Source: an uncultured Erysipelotrichaceae bacterium (lineage in GTDB: Bacteria; Bacillota_I; Bacilli_A; RFN20; CAG-288). From it: a stretch of 8,984 nt of DNA. The notes below the pieces were generated by a model, which was given only the letters and a program-made list of their open reading frames with translations, was not told the DNA's origin and ran no database searches. Shown in pieces: positions 1 to 7,305 of this stretch (positions are counted from its first letter, which is position 1; the number at the start of each line of letters is the position of its first letter). The position numbers and the translations under genes are program-made. Location of the stretch: contig CACXYG010000043.1 of NCBI GenBank assembly GCA_902771745.1, positions 1-8,984 of the forward strand, in the 5' to 3' direction.

Positions 1-350
1 GCAAGAGAGACACCTAAGATAGCGTTAGCACCTAAGTTCTTCTTGAATGGAGTGCCATCTAACTTGAGCATGGTTTCATCAACTAAAACCTGGTTATAAG
101 CATCAAGACCGATGACGGCTGGAGCCAACTTGGTGTTGACATTTTCAACAGCCTTTAAGACACCCTTGCCACCGAAACGGGACTTGTCGCCGTCTCTGAG
201 CTCTAAAGCTTCGCTTTCACCAGTAGAGGCACCGGATGGGACGATAGCTCTAGCCTTGGTTCCATCGTCTAAGCAAACTTCAACTTCAACAGTTGGGTTA
301 CCACGGGAATCAAGGACTTCACGACCATGAACATTAACAATAATAGCCAT
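1..350 (-). CDS. eno: Enolase, N-terminal part (cut by window edge)
   Basis: This is phosphopyruvate hydratase, which interconverts 2-phosphoglycerate and phosphoenolpyruvate in cytoplasmic glycolysis. Only the first 116 codons are in the window. They contain the family N-terminal signature GREVLDSRGNPTVEVEV (residues 9-25), the mobile active-site loop PSGASTGE (38-45, with Ser42), the following EALELRDGD segment and LGANAILGVSLA near the cut. The later catalytic Glu, Lys and Asp residues lie outside the window and cannot be checked. The ATG at 350-348 is supported by an AAAGGAG ribosome site 9 nt upstream. The gene has its own promoter and follows the GNAT gene on the same strand after 117 bp. 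Codon use looks restricted, as expected of a strongly expressed gene. The identification is secure. Confidence 0.97.
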   Translation of the reverse strand, partial: MAIIVNVHGREVLDSRGNPTVEVEVCLDDGTKARAIVPSGASTGESEALELRDGDKSRFGGKGVLKAVENVNTKLAPAVIGLDAYNQVLVDETMLKLDGTPFKKNLGANAILGVSL

Positions 351-359
351 TTACTAAAT

Positions 360-366
360 CTCCTTT
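360..366 (-). promoter_or_regulatory. Shine-Dalgarno site of eno
   Basis: AAAGGAG on the minus strand, 9 nt before the ATG. It is a strong match to the 16S rRNA tail and fixes the enolase start. Confidence 0.85.
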
Positions 367-381
367 ATTATGACTTGTAGT

Positions 382-409
382 ATTATACTCTAAAATTTTT
401 GTAAGTAAA
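382..409 (-). promoter_or_regulatory. Sigma-A-type promoter of eno
   Basis: On the minus strand, a TTTACT -35 (409-404) and a perfect TATAAT -10 (387-382) are separated by 16 bp. Transcription would begin near position 375, giving a leader of about 25 nt that includes the SD site. The -35 matches consensus at 4 of 6 positions. This would let eno be expressed independently of the GNAT/SNF2 genes upstream. Confidence 0.7.
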
Positions 410-412
410 TTA

Positions 413-432
413 TTAAGATATTTATATCTTAA
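413..432. repeat. AT-rich 20-bp inverted repeat upstream of the eno -35
   Basis: TTAAGATAT and ATATCTTAA form perfect 9-bp arms around a 2-bp TT centre. The element ends 3 bp upstream of the eno -35 and lies between the GNAT stop and eno. It has only two G/C pairs and no U-tract follows it on the minus strand, so it makes a poor intrinsic terminator. A regulator-binding site is possible, and so is chance in AT-rich spacer DNA. Confidence 0.5.
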
Positions 433-467
433 GGATTTTGAGTGATTTTCAGCGATTCGTTAAGAAA

Positions 468-884
468 TTAAATCTTTTTGACCATCCAGATATGAGGACA
501 ATACTCCTCATATCCGATTTCACCAACGGAAGAAAAGCCCGCTTTCTTGTAAAACCCCTCAGCCTGAAGCTGAGAATGAAGCCAGACTTCCTTGCCACCT
601 ATTTTTTTGATGACCTGGCATGTTGCTTTGAGCATCTCTAGACCAAGCCCCTTCTTTCGATAGTCTTTCAAGACAGCAAAACGACCTACTTTATATTTCT
701 TTTCTTCTTCATCAAAGAAGGCTCTGGAACAGGCGACTGGCTGATCATCGATATACCCGACAAGGGTGATACATCTCTGATCAATCTCATCAAATTCATC
801 CTGAAACTTCTGTTCTTCAACAAACACTTTCTGGCGAATCTTCATCGCGTCATCACATAGATTATGGAATTCTTTGATTACCAT
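468..884 (-). CDS. GNAT family N-acetyltransferase (YjcF/ElaA-like)
   Basis: This is a 138-residue cytoplasmic protein predicted to transfer the acetyl group of acetyl-CoA to an unknown amine. The sequence shows the YjcF/ElaA-type opening IRQKVFVEEQ (16-25) and GNAT motif A, VGRFAVLKDYRKKGLG (66-81), whose RKKGLG is the acetyl-CoA pyrophosphate loop. Motif B follows as LHSQLQAEGFYKKAGF (102-117, with Tyr112), and the C-terminal EEYCPHIWM segment is typical of the same subgroup. The length is normal for a single-domain GNAT. It starts 2 bp after the SNF2 stop codon, with its SD (GGAG) inside the SNF2 3' end, so it is probably co-transcribed and translationally coupled with that gene. The substrate cannot be read from sequence. 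Family assignment is secure; a functional link to the helicase is only inferred from position. Confidence 0.9.
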   Translation of the reverse strand: MVIKEFHNLCDDAMKIRQKVFVEEQKFQDEFDEIDQRCITLVGYIDDQPVACSRAFFDEEEKKYKVGRFAVLKDYRKKGLGLEMLKATCQVIKKIGGKEVWLHSQLQAEGFYKKAGFSSVGEIGYEEYCPHIWMVKKI

Positions 885-886
885 GA

Positions 887-3800
887 TTACTCCAATAAGA
901 AACGCAAGTCTTCCGTGTTGATGGAAGTGATGCCTTCATCACCTTCAGAGATGACTGAGGTCAATTCTTTCTTCTTTTCCTGCAATTCGATAACTCGTTC
1001 TTCAATCGAATTCTTACATACCATCTTGATGACAGTCACACTTCTCTTCTGGCCGATACGGTGGGCTCTGTCACTGGCCTGATTCTCTGCAGCCAGATTC
1101 CACCATGGATCAAGATGAATGACAATATCCGCACCAACGAGGTTAAGACCAGTACCGCCAGCCTTAAGTGAAACCAACATGACCTTGACTTCTTCCTTGG
1201 TGTTGAAGTCCTCGGCCATCATGATTCTATCTTTGGCTTTGGTATCACCGTAAATCATGTATGAGACAATCTTTTCATGGCCAAGCATTTCTTTTAGGTG
1301 GAACAAAGTTTTTGCAAACGAGGAGAAAGCAATAACTTTATGCCCATTTTCGATTGCCATTTTGATCTGTTCGACAGCAACTGACAATTTCGCAGACTCA
1401 GCAAGAAAGTTTTCGATAAACATGCTCGGATCAACACAAATCTCTCTCAGTCTGGTAATCTCAGCAAGTATGGCAATCTTATTGCTCTCTGGGTCATTTA
1501 AGGCATTTCTTGCTCTCTGAATATAAGCGTCATAAAGTTCACGCTGCTTATCTGACATATTAACAGTCAGCACCTGTTCTTCTTTTGGTGGTAAATCCTT
1601 CAAGACTTCCTTTTTGGTACGTTTCAAGACAAATGGCGCAACCTTCTTCATCAGGATTTTTTTCATTTCCTGGTCATCGATGGTCAATTTACCATATTGT
1701 GCAGAAAAGTTTTTGAAACTCGGAAGATAACCTGGCATCAAGAAATCAAACACAGACCACAAATCCAAGAGTGAATTTTGAATTGGTGTGCCGGTCAAAA
1801 CGAATTTGTGATCGCTTTGAATCTCTTTTACAGCTCTGGTTTTCTTAGCATAGACATTGGCAATGCTTTGTGCCTCATCCAGAACAACCAACGAAAAAGA
1901 ATACTTCGTCATGAGATCCACATCATTCCTTAGAGAATCGTAAGAAGTGACATAGATATCTCCCTTGCTATTATCGATATTTGAGATGACGACATTTCGA
2001 GAACTCTTATCGCCATCCAAGACAAAAACATTCGCTTCAGGATTCCATTTCCTGAATTCATTTTCCCAGTTATAAATCAAAGATTTTGGAGAGACAATCA
2101 AAACCGGCTTAGTCGCTTTCAAAGAGGCAATCAAAGAAATCATCTCCAATGTTTTTCCTAAGCCCATATCATCAGCCAGAATACCACTGAGATTGTGTCT
2201 TGCTAATACATGAAGCCATTTGACACCATCCAACTGATACTTCCTTAAATTCTTAAGCATGTTATCTGGTAGCACCAGTTTCTCATCTTTGTAATTTTTG
2301 ATATCATCAAACAGATCTTTGATTTCCTTAGAATAAAGAACTGAAAACTCATTTTCACTATAAGTCGATAATTTCAAAGCATCGTAAATAGGCAATCTTT
2401 CACGCTCTACTGAAGTAAGATTGAAATCATCCACCAATTCAAAGAAGGATTGACTATCTTCTTCATCAAAAGAAATGAAATGATCCCTCAGGCGAATATA
2501 TTTTTTCTTCTTTTTATAAGCCGCGAGAATCTTATCGAGTTCTTCGCTTGTATAAGTATCACTCGCTACTTCTAAGTTCAGCCAGTCAATCTCTGAGTTC
2601 ATGCGGATGTTGATCTTACCGACACCAGAAACCTTTTTGTTGGCCAGTTCCTCACTGAGCATGACTTTGGCAGCTTTTTGTAATGGTGATATATCCATCT
2701 TCAGGAAAGCGATGATTTCACTAGGAGCAGAAATCTCACCATCTTGTGGCAAGTGTAACTCCTCTAACGCATCCTCGAATTGATAAAATTTCTTTTCTGC
2801 AGGCAATGATGAGACAAAAATAGATTGAGAAACCACTTCTTTATTTCTCAAAAACTCACTCCTAAAAGATAACGTATCTTTATCAGTGTAGGTCACATAA
2901 TAACAAATTTCATCTTTTTGGATAGGATGTTTTTCTTTGAATTCATTGGCAACAGAAACACTATCTTCTACCATAGGAACAATAGATGCAGAAATTTCAT
3001 TTTGGAACAATTCAAAACGAAAATCCGGATGCTCGTAACTGAACTGATACAGTTTCATCTCTTTCTGGTTGTTAAACTCTAACAAAGTGATATTGTTCTT
3101 GTTCTGATCAGCGATGGCGCATTTTATATAAAAGAAAAAAGCAGTTCCTGAAATGCTCGGTTCAAAATTAAATGAACCATCTGCCAAAATCGCAACCTTG
3201 GCCTTGATCACTTCAGGTGATATGTGAGTTGTCCTGTCATCAAAGTCCACTTTCGTCCCTTTTAAGATATAAAATAAATCACAAATACTTTCATCGCCCA
3301 GCACGATATCATCATAATAATAACGATATGCGTAGCGAGAATCTGCAATTTGTCTGCTGGCTATGAATCGAAGCGCTTCTAGATCTTTATCAGAAAAACT
3401 TTCTGGGGATAGAGTAAGATAATTGTTTGCAAACTCAACCTCCACACTGGAAAAAGCTGCCTTTAAGAGCTCTTGCGGTTTTTTGATAATCCTGGCTCTG
3501 TTGTTGTTGACGATACGCAAGCGGATACGGCATTCATAATCGGTGTACGAATACATTTGGATGAGGTATTCTAGTCCAACTTTAGCAACATGTTCCTGCT
3601 GGTCCTCCTGTAAGATTTCTCTAGTGAGTTGCAAAAACAATGGCATCGATGATTTGCGCTCTTGCGCATCTTTTGTAGATAACATAGCTAGCGGCGCAAG
3701 GGTCTCATACAAAGATCCGTAGATTTCTTTTAGTTCCGCCTCGCTTTTTTCGCTTTCCTTCTCGCAAAGATAGCACGCAAAAGCTTGTACTTTTGGAGTA

Positions 3801-4051
3801 CCGATATGTCCAGCTAAATTCGCCACAGCACGGCGAATATCCACCACCAAAGAAGCATACTTGCCATCATTTTCTTTGGGCAAAGCTTCATATATCAAGA
3901 CCTGATCATCCGGGCGATACGAAAAATAGATATCATATTTCCCATCCATCAATTCATTATAAAAACGAAATGCCTCATCGTTTTTTTTGATGGTTTGTTT
4001 CCATTCGCGCCTTTTTTCAATATCTGCTTTGATCAAAAACATAATTATCAT
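887..4051 (-). CDS. SNF2-family ATPase/DNA translocase without SWIM zinc finger
   Basis: This is a 1054-residue Swi2/Snf2 superfamily-2 ATPase, expected to translocate on double-stranded DNA and remodel protein-DNA complexes. The C-terminal half holds the motor: LRKYQLDGVKWL (602-613), Walker A DDMGLGKT (627-634), DEAQ box (725-728), TGTPIQN (753-759), LKRTKKEV (809-816), SLKAGGTGLNL (961-971), and the motif VI arginines in QASDRAHRIGQ (991-1001). Residues 1-590 resemble the helicase-associated region of Bacillota SNF2 proteins (for example RIRLRIVNNNRARIIK, 175-190). No CxC...CxH SWIM zinc finger is visible at the N terminus, where many relatives carry one. The usual IKN after DEAQ reads IAN here. 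The first ATG overlaps the upstream TGA as TGATG. A second in-frame ATG at 4042-4040 (MFLIKAD) is an alternative start; only a GGGGG stretch precedes either. The motor call is certain, the cellular role unknown. Confidence 0.93.
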   Translation of the reverse strand: MIIMFLIKADIEKRREWKQTIKKNDEAFRFYNELMDGKYDIYFSYRPDDQVLIYEALPKENDGKYASLVVDIRRAVANLAGHIGTPKVQAFACYLCEKESEKSEAELKEIYGSLYETLAPLAMLSTKDAQERKSSMPLFLQLTREILQEDQQEHVAKVGLEYLIQMYSYTDYECRIRLRIVNNNRARIIKKPQELLKAAFSSVEVEFANNYLTLSPESFSDKDLEALRFIASRQIADSRYAYRYYYDDIVLGDESICDLFYILKGTKVDFDDRTTHISPEVIKAKVAILADGSFNFEPSISGTAFFFYIKCAIADQNKNNITLLEFNNQKEMKLYQFSYEHPDFRFELFQNEISASIVPMVEDSVSVANEFKEKHPIQKDEICYYVTYTDKDTLSFRSEFLRNKEVVSQSIFVSSLPAEKKFYQFEDALEELHLPQDGEISAPSEIIAFLKMDISPLQKAAKVMLSEELANKKVSGVGKINIRMNSEIDWLNLEVASDTYTSEELDKILAAYKKKKKYIRLRDHFISFDEEDSQSFFELVDDFNLTSVERERLPIYDALKLSTYSENEFSVLYSKEIKDLFDDIKNYKDEKLVLPDNMLKNLRKYQLDGVKWLHVLARHNLSGILADDMGLGKTLEMISLIASLKATKPVLIVSPKSLIYNWENEFRKWNPEANVFVLDGDKSSRNVVISNIDNSKGDIYVTSYDSLRNDVDLMTKYSFSLVVLDEAQSIANVYAKKTRAVKEIQSDHKFVLTGTPIQNSLLDLWSVFDFLMPGYLPSFKNFSAQYGKLTIDDQEMKKILMKKVAPFVLKRTKKEVLKDLPPKEEQVLTVNMSDKQRELYDAYIQRARNALNDPESNKIAILAEITRLREICVDPSMFIENFLAESAKLSVAVEQIKMAIENGHKVIAFSSFAKTLFHLKEMLGHEKIVSYMIYGDTKAKDRIMMAEDFNTKEEVKVMLVSLKAGGTGLNLVGADIVIHLDPWWNLAAENQASDRAHRIGQKRSVTVIKMVCKNSIEERVIELQEKKKELTSVISEGDEGITSINTEDLRFLLE
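890..893 (-). promoter_or_regulatory. SD site of the GNAT gene inside the SNF2 3' end
   Basis: GGAG lies 5 nt before the GNAT ATG and overlaps the last sense codons (TTG GAG) of the SNF2 gene. The spacing is short, which fits re-initiation by ribosomes finishing SNF2. Confidence 0.6.
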
Positions 4052-5241
4052 CAGCCCCCATATTTCATGATTGGCAGCTGGTCTAGCATATTCTGTTTTT
4101 TCAGAACGGCCATAAATTTGCTGCGATAATTATCAGACAATAACGAATACTCCTGTATTCCAGGGATTTTTAAAAAATCTCCCATGTTCTCCTGATATTT
4201 TTCCATGCATTCAAATACGTCGTCATAGTCATCACGTTTTCTCAGTTTTTTCTTGATGGCAGAACAAAGCGCTGATAGATATTTTTCATGATATTTTTCT
4301 TTGATGATATCACTAAGAACAATAAATTCAGTTAATGACAATGTTCGTAAGATGGTAGTTCCTTTATCCGTACCCAAAAGGATATCATAGCCTTTATCAA
4401 AATGATTGCGATGAGCAATGTTCAGCAACTCTCCATGTTTTGCTCTATGTTCTTCTGGAGTAAGAGATTTGACATATTCCACAAAGTCCGAAAACTTCAC
4501 AGAATATCCACGCAACTTGAAATATAAAGCAAGCTTATGCATGGATTCATCTGTTGTCTTGGATAAATATTCGTCCAAAAGTGAACGAGCATAAGAGCCA
4601 AAAACAATATTAGGATTATTCAGAAGTTCTTTGATAGCATCCGCTCTCTCGCTTTTAACGATTGCTGCAATGTAATTGTCATATTCATAATAAGAGTCAT
4701 TGAAACCTCTGACGAGAGAAAACAGAGTAGAGTCATATAATATTTTGACCAGGGCAGAAGCATCATTGATGGAAAAACTATGAAAAAACGAATAATACTT
4801 TTCGAAGAACTCATCGCGGACAATTCTATTGATCACTTCAACATAACATCCACATCGAGTAGCATCCACAAAGAAATCGATTTTTTCATCCCTGTTTTTA
4901 AGCATGAGAAAAAAAGACTCAAACAGGTTGGCAAAGTCAGCACCCCCCAGTGGTAAATCAGAAGTGAATTTCAAGAAACGCTGATACAACTTACGTTTCC
5001 ATTCAGTATTATAGGCACGATAAGCGTCTCGGAATATACTGATAATCGCCTTAGACCGCTCCACATACGTGAAATATTTATAGTTTTGCAAATAGGCATT
5101 TTTTGCAATAGCAAAAAAATGTTCCGGATCATTATATTCCTGAACCATCAAATCCGTCATCTTCTCTGTATACATTGAAAACGTCAACGGCTTGTCATCT
5201 ATGATTTCTATTTTTCTTTGATTATCACTCATAGCATTCAT
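4051..5241 (-). CDS. Uncharacterised protein upstream of and overlapping the SNF2 gene
   Basis: I do not recognise this family. The longest form has 396 residues; it is charged, rich in Lys, Asp, Tyr and Phe, and looks mainly alpha-helical, with no signal peptide or membrane segment, so it is probably cytoplasmic. A repeat-like helical style is suggested by stretches such as IVKSERADAIKELLNN and YFKLRGYSVKFSDFVEYVKS. Cysteines occur only at 130, 132, 326 and 345; the CGC at 130-132 lacks a following CxH, so it is not a SWIM finger. In several Bacillota a SWIM-finger protein sits beside the SNF2 gene (ywqB next to ywqA in Bacillus subtilis), and this protein occupies a comparable position. It could be a diverged partner, but I see no direct homology. 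Its stop overlaps the SNF2 start (TGATG). Neither ATG (5241 or 5232) has an SD; the promoter geometry favours 5232 (393 residues). Confidence 0.8.
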   Translation of the reverse strand: MNAMSDNQRKIEIIDDKPLTFSMYTEKMTDLMVQEYNDPEHFFAIAKNAYLQNYKYFTYVERSKAIISIFRDAYRAYNTEWKRKLYQRFLKFTSDLPLGGADFANLFESFFLMLKNRDEKIDFFVDATRCGCYVEVINRIVRDEFFEKYYSFFHSFSINDASALVKILYDSTLFSLVRGFNDSYYEYDNYIAAIVKSERADAIKELLNNPNIVFGSYARSLLDEYLSKTTDESMHKLALYFKLRGYSVKFSDFVEYVKSLTPEEHRAKHGELLNIAHRNHFDKGYDILLGTDKGTTILRTLSLTEFIVLSDIIKEKYHEKYLSALCSAIKKKLRKRDDYDDVFECMEKYQENMGDFLKIPGIQEYSLLSDNYRSKFMAVLKKQNMLDQLPIMKYGG

Positions 5242-5269
5242 TATAAAAGATTACTTTTTATGTTCACAA
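5240..5269 (-). promoter_or_regulatory. Promoter of the unknown/SNF2/GNAT unit, predicting a leaderless mRNA
   Basis: On the minus strand, TTGTGA (5269-5264) and a perfect TATAAT (5245-5240) are separated by 18 bp. The -10 box overlaps the first ATG (5241-5239) and ends 7 nt before the second in-frame ATG (5232-5230), exactly where transcription should begin. No SD precedes either ATG. The 65-bp gap after uvrB contains no convincing terminator, so read-through from uvrB may also contribute. Confidence 0.55.
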
Positions 5270-5306
5270 CAGAAACATTTCAGATTTTCAAAAAAACTTA
5301 TCACAT

Positions 5307-7304
5307 CTACTTATCCAGACTGGCTTTGAGTTCCAAAATCTGATCGCGAAGACTGGCTGCTGTTTCAAAGTCTAGTGCCTTAGCTGCCTTATTCATCTCA
5401 GAAGTCAGGTTCTTGATCATCAGTTGTTTCTGCTTGACACTCATCTTGCCTTCCTTAGCGGCGTTCTTATGCTTGTTATTGGCTTCATCATCAATCATAT
5501 GGATCGGTGCCTGAATATTCTTGATGATGGTCTTAGGAACAATGCCATGCTCCGCATTATATTTTTCTTGAAGTTCTCTTCTTCGCTTGGTTTCCTTGAT
5601 GGTGATAGCCATAGCATCAGAAATCTCATCACAATACATGATGACTTTACCATTGGCGTTTCTTGCAGCACGGCCGGCAATCTGCGTCAATGAGCGAGCC
5701 GAACGCAAGAAGCCTTGTCTATCCGCATCCAAAATGGCGATAAGAGATACTTCTGGAATATCTAGACCTTCTCTTAACAAATTGATACCAACTAAGACCT
5801 CATAGATACCTTTTCTTAATTTATAGATGATTTCTGTTCTTTGCAGGGTCAATATCTCATGCTGTAAATAAGCCACCTTAAAATCATGACTCTTGAAGAA
5901 GTCAGTTAGGTTTTCGGCATCCTTGACCGTAAGGGTGACCACCATGACACGTTCATTCTTTGCTAGTCTCTTCTTGATTTCATCCATCAAGTCATAGATC
6001 GGGTTATTTGTGTTGAATCTGACTTCGATAATTGGATCAAGAAGACCGGTAGGACGAATAATCTGTTCCACTGGCTGGTGATTGACCTTATCTAATTCAT
6101 AATCGCCAGGAGTTGCCGAAGTGCAGATGACATTTCTAACCTTCTTTTCAAATTCTTCAAAACGAAGTGGTCTATTATCCAAAGCGGATGGCAATCTGAA
6201 ACCATAATCCACCAAAGTCATCTTTCTGGAACGGTCGCCGTTGAACATGCCACCGATCTGCGGAAGAGTGACATGAGATTCATCGACAAACAAAAGGAAA
6301 TCATCGGGGAAGTAATCAAACAGTGTATAAGGTGTCTCACCTTCACTTCTGCCATCAAAATGACGAGAATAGTTTTCAATACCAGCACAGATACCAAATT
6401 CGCTAAGTGCATCTAAGTCATGTTCGGTTCTCTGCTTAAGACGTTCTGATTCAAGAAGCATGCCTTTATTATCAAAGAACTTCAGTCGTTCAATGAGTTC
6501 CTCACGGATGGTGGAGCAGGCTTTTTGAATACGAGCCATACCAGAGGCGTGTTCATGAGCGGGGAAAAACGGGAAATAATCAACTGTATGAAGAACTTCA
6601 CCGGTTGTTGGTCTGACCTGATCAATCTCGCTGATTTCATCAAAGTCAGAATAGATACGAATATAGAAATCATCACCATTTGGAGGATAAATATCCATGA
6701 CATCGCCCTTGATAGAAAAACAACCAGGTCCTAAGTCCATATCGTTTCGGCGATACTGAGCCTGGATGAGTTTATTAGCAATCTCATGGGGTTTATATGG
6801 TTCACCTACATGGAGAGTAAAAGCCAAGTCACGATATTCCTCAGGGTCGCTTAAACCATAGATGGCGGCGACCGAACAGACAACGATGGTATCTTTTCTT
6901 TCTAATAAAGAATTGACTGCACTCGCACGCATCATTTCGATTTCATCGTTCATGACGACTTCTTTATCGATATAGGTATCCGTTTTTGGAATGTAGGCTT
7001 CTGGTTGATAGAAGTCGAAGTTAGAGATGAAGTATTCCACTCGATTATGTGGGAATAATTCTTTGAATTCACCATAAAGCTGAGCAGCTAAAGTCTTGTT
7101 ATGAACTAAGACCATGGTCGTTCTTTGGGCAGCCTGGATGATATTAGCCATGGTAAAAGTCTTACCGGTACCCGTAGCACCTTGTAAGACCTGCCATTGT
7201 TTGTTTTCTTTTAAGCCTTCCACCAGTTTGGCAATCGCCTGAGGCTGATCACCCGTCGGCTGATATTGGCTTACCAATTCAAAAGGATGTTCCTTATCCG
7301 TCAT
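5307..7304 (-). CDS. uvrB: UvrABC excision nuclease subunit B
   Basis: UvrB is the damage-verifying helicase-like subunit of nucleotide excision repair. It is loaded by UvrA, then recruits UvrC for incision. The 665-residue length is normal. Visible features are Walker A GATGTGKT (42-49, Lys48), the beta-hairpin region (94-117), Walker B DESH (341-344), the long conserved GDRSRKMTLVDYGFRLPSAL stretch (356-375), INLLREGLDIPE (507-518), motif VI with GRAARN (544-549), and the C-terminal UVR coiled-coil domain that binds UvrC (about 624-660). The hairpin reads SNFDFYQPEAY in place of the usual SYYDYYQPEAY, and motif VI reads TQIAGRAARN where IQTIGRAARN is usual. The ATG has an AGGAG 6 nt upstream, inside the end of the S41 peptidase gene, with one base between the two genes. 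uvrA is not adjacent here. Identification is secure. Confidence 0.98.
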   Translation of the reverse strand: MTDKEHPFELVSQYQPTGDQPQAIAKLVEGLKENKQWQVLQGATGTGKTFTMANIIQAAQRTTMVLVHNKTLAAQLYGEFKELFPHNRVEYFISNFDFYQPEAYIPKTDTYIDKEVVMNDEIEMMRASAVNSLLERKDTIVVCSVAAIYGLSDPEEYRDLAFTLHVGEPYKPHEIANKLIQAQYRRNDMDLGPGCFSIKGDVMDIYPPNGDDFYIRIYSDFDEISEIDQVRPTTGEVLHTVDYFPFFPAHEHASGMARIQKACSTIREELIERLKFFDNKGMLLESERLKQRTEHDLDALSEFGICAGIENYSRHFDGRSEGETPYTLFDYFPDDFLLFVDESHVTLPQIGGMFNGDRSRKMTLVDYGFRLPSALDNRPLRFEEFEKKVRNVICTSATPGDYELDKVNHQPVEQIIRPTGLLDPIIEVRFNTNNPIYDLMDEIKKRLAKNERVMVVTLTVKDAENLTDFFKSHDFKVAYLQHEILTLQRTEIIYKLRKGIYEVLVGINLLREGLDIPEVSLIAILDADRQGFLRSARSLTQIAGRAARNANGKVIMYCDEISDAMAITIKETKRRRELQEKYNAEHGIVPKTIIKNIQAPIHMIDDEANNKHKNAAKEGKMSVKQKQLMIKNLTSEMNKAAKALDFETAASLRDQILELKASLDK

Positions 7305-7305
7305 A

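Noticed and set aside
1257..1520. Plus-strand 87-codon frame opposite SNF2
   Set aside because: It lies entirely antisense to conserved SNF2 motor sequence and has no family features.
4051..5241. CGC pair in the unknown protein as a SWIM zinc finger
   Set aside because: A SWIM motif needs a downstream CxH; the only other cysteines (326 and 345) have no histidine two residues after them.
887..5241. SNF2 plus unknown protein as a recently acquired anti-phage island
   Set aside because: SNF2 motors do occur in defence systems, but there is no nuclease, methylase, integrase or tRNA boundary here, and the flanks are uvrB and eno. The idea is not supported by this window alone.
5281..5310. T7 run after the uvrB stop as an intrinsic terminator
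   Set aside because: Only 3-4 bp pairings precede it; no stable stem is visible, so read-through into the next gene is likely.
5424..5805. Plus-strand frames of 72-89 codons opposite uvrB
   Set aside because: They are shadows of the uvrB coding strand, with no SD and no recognisable protein.
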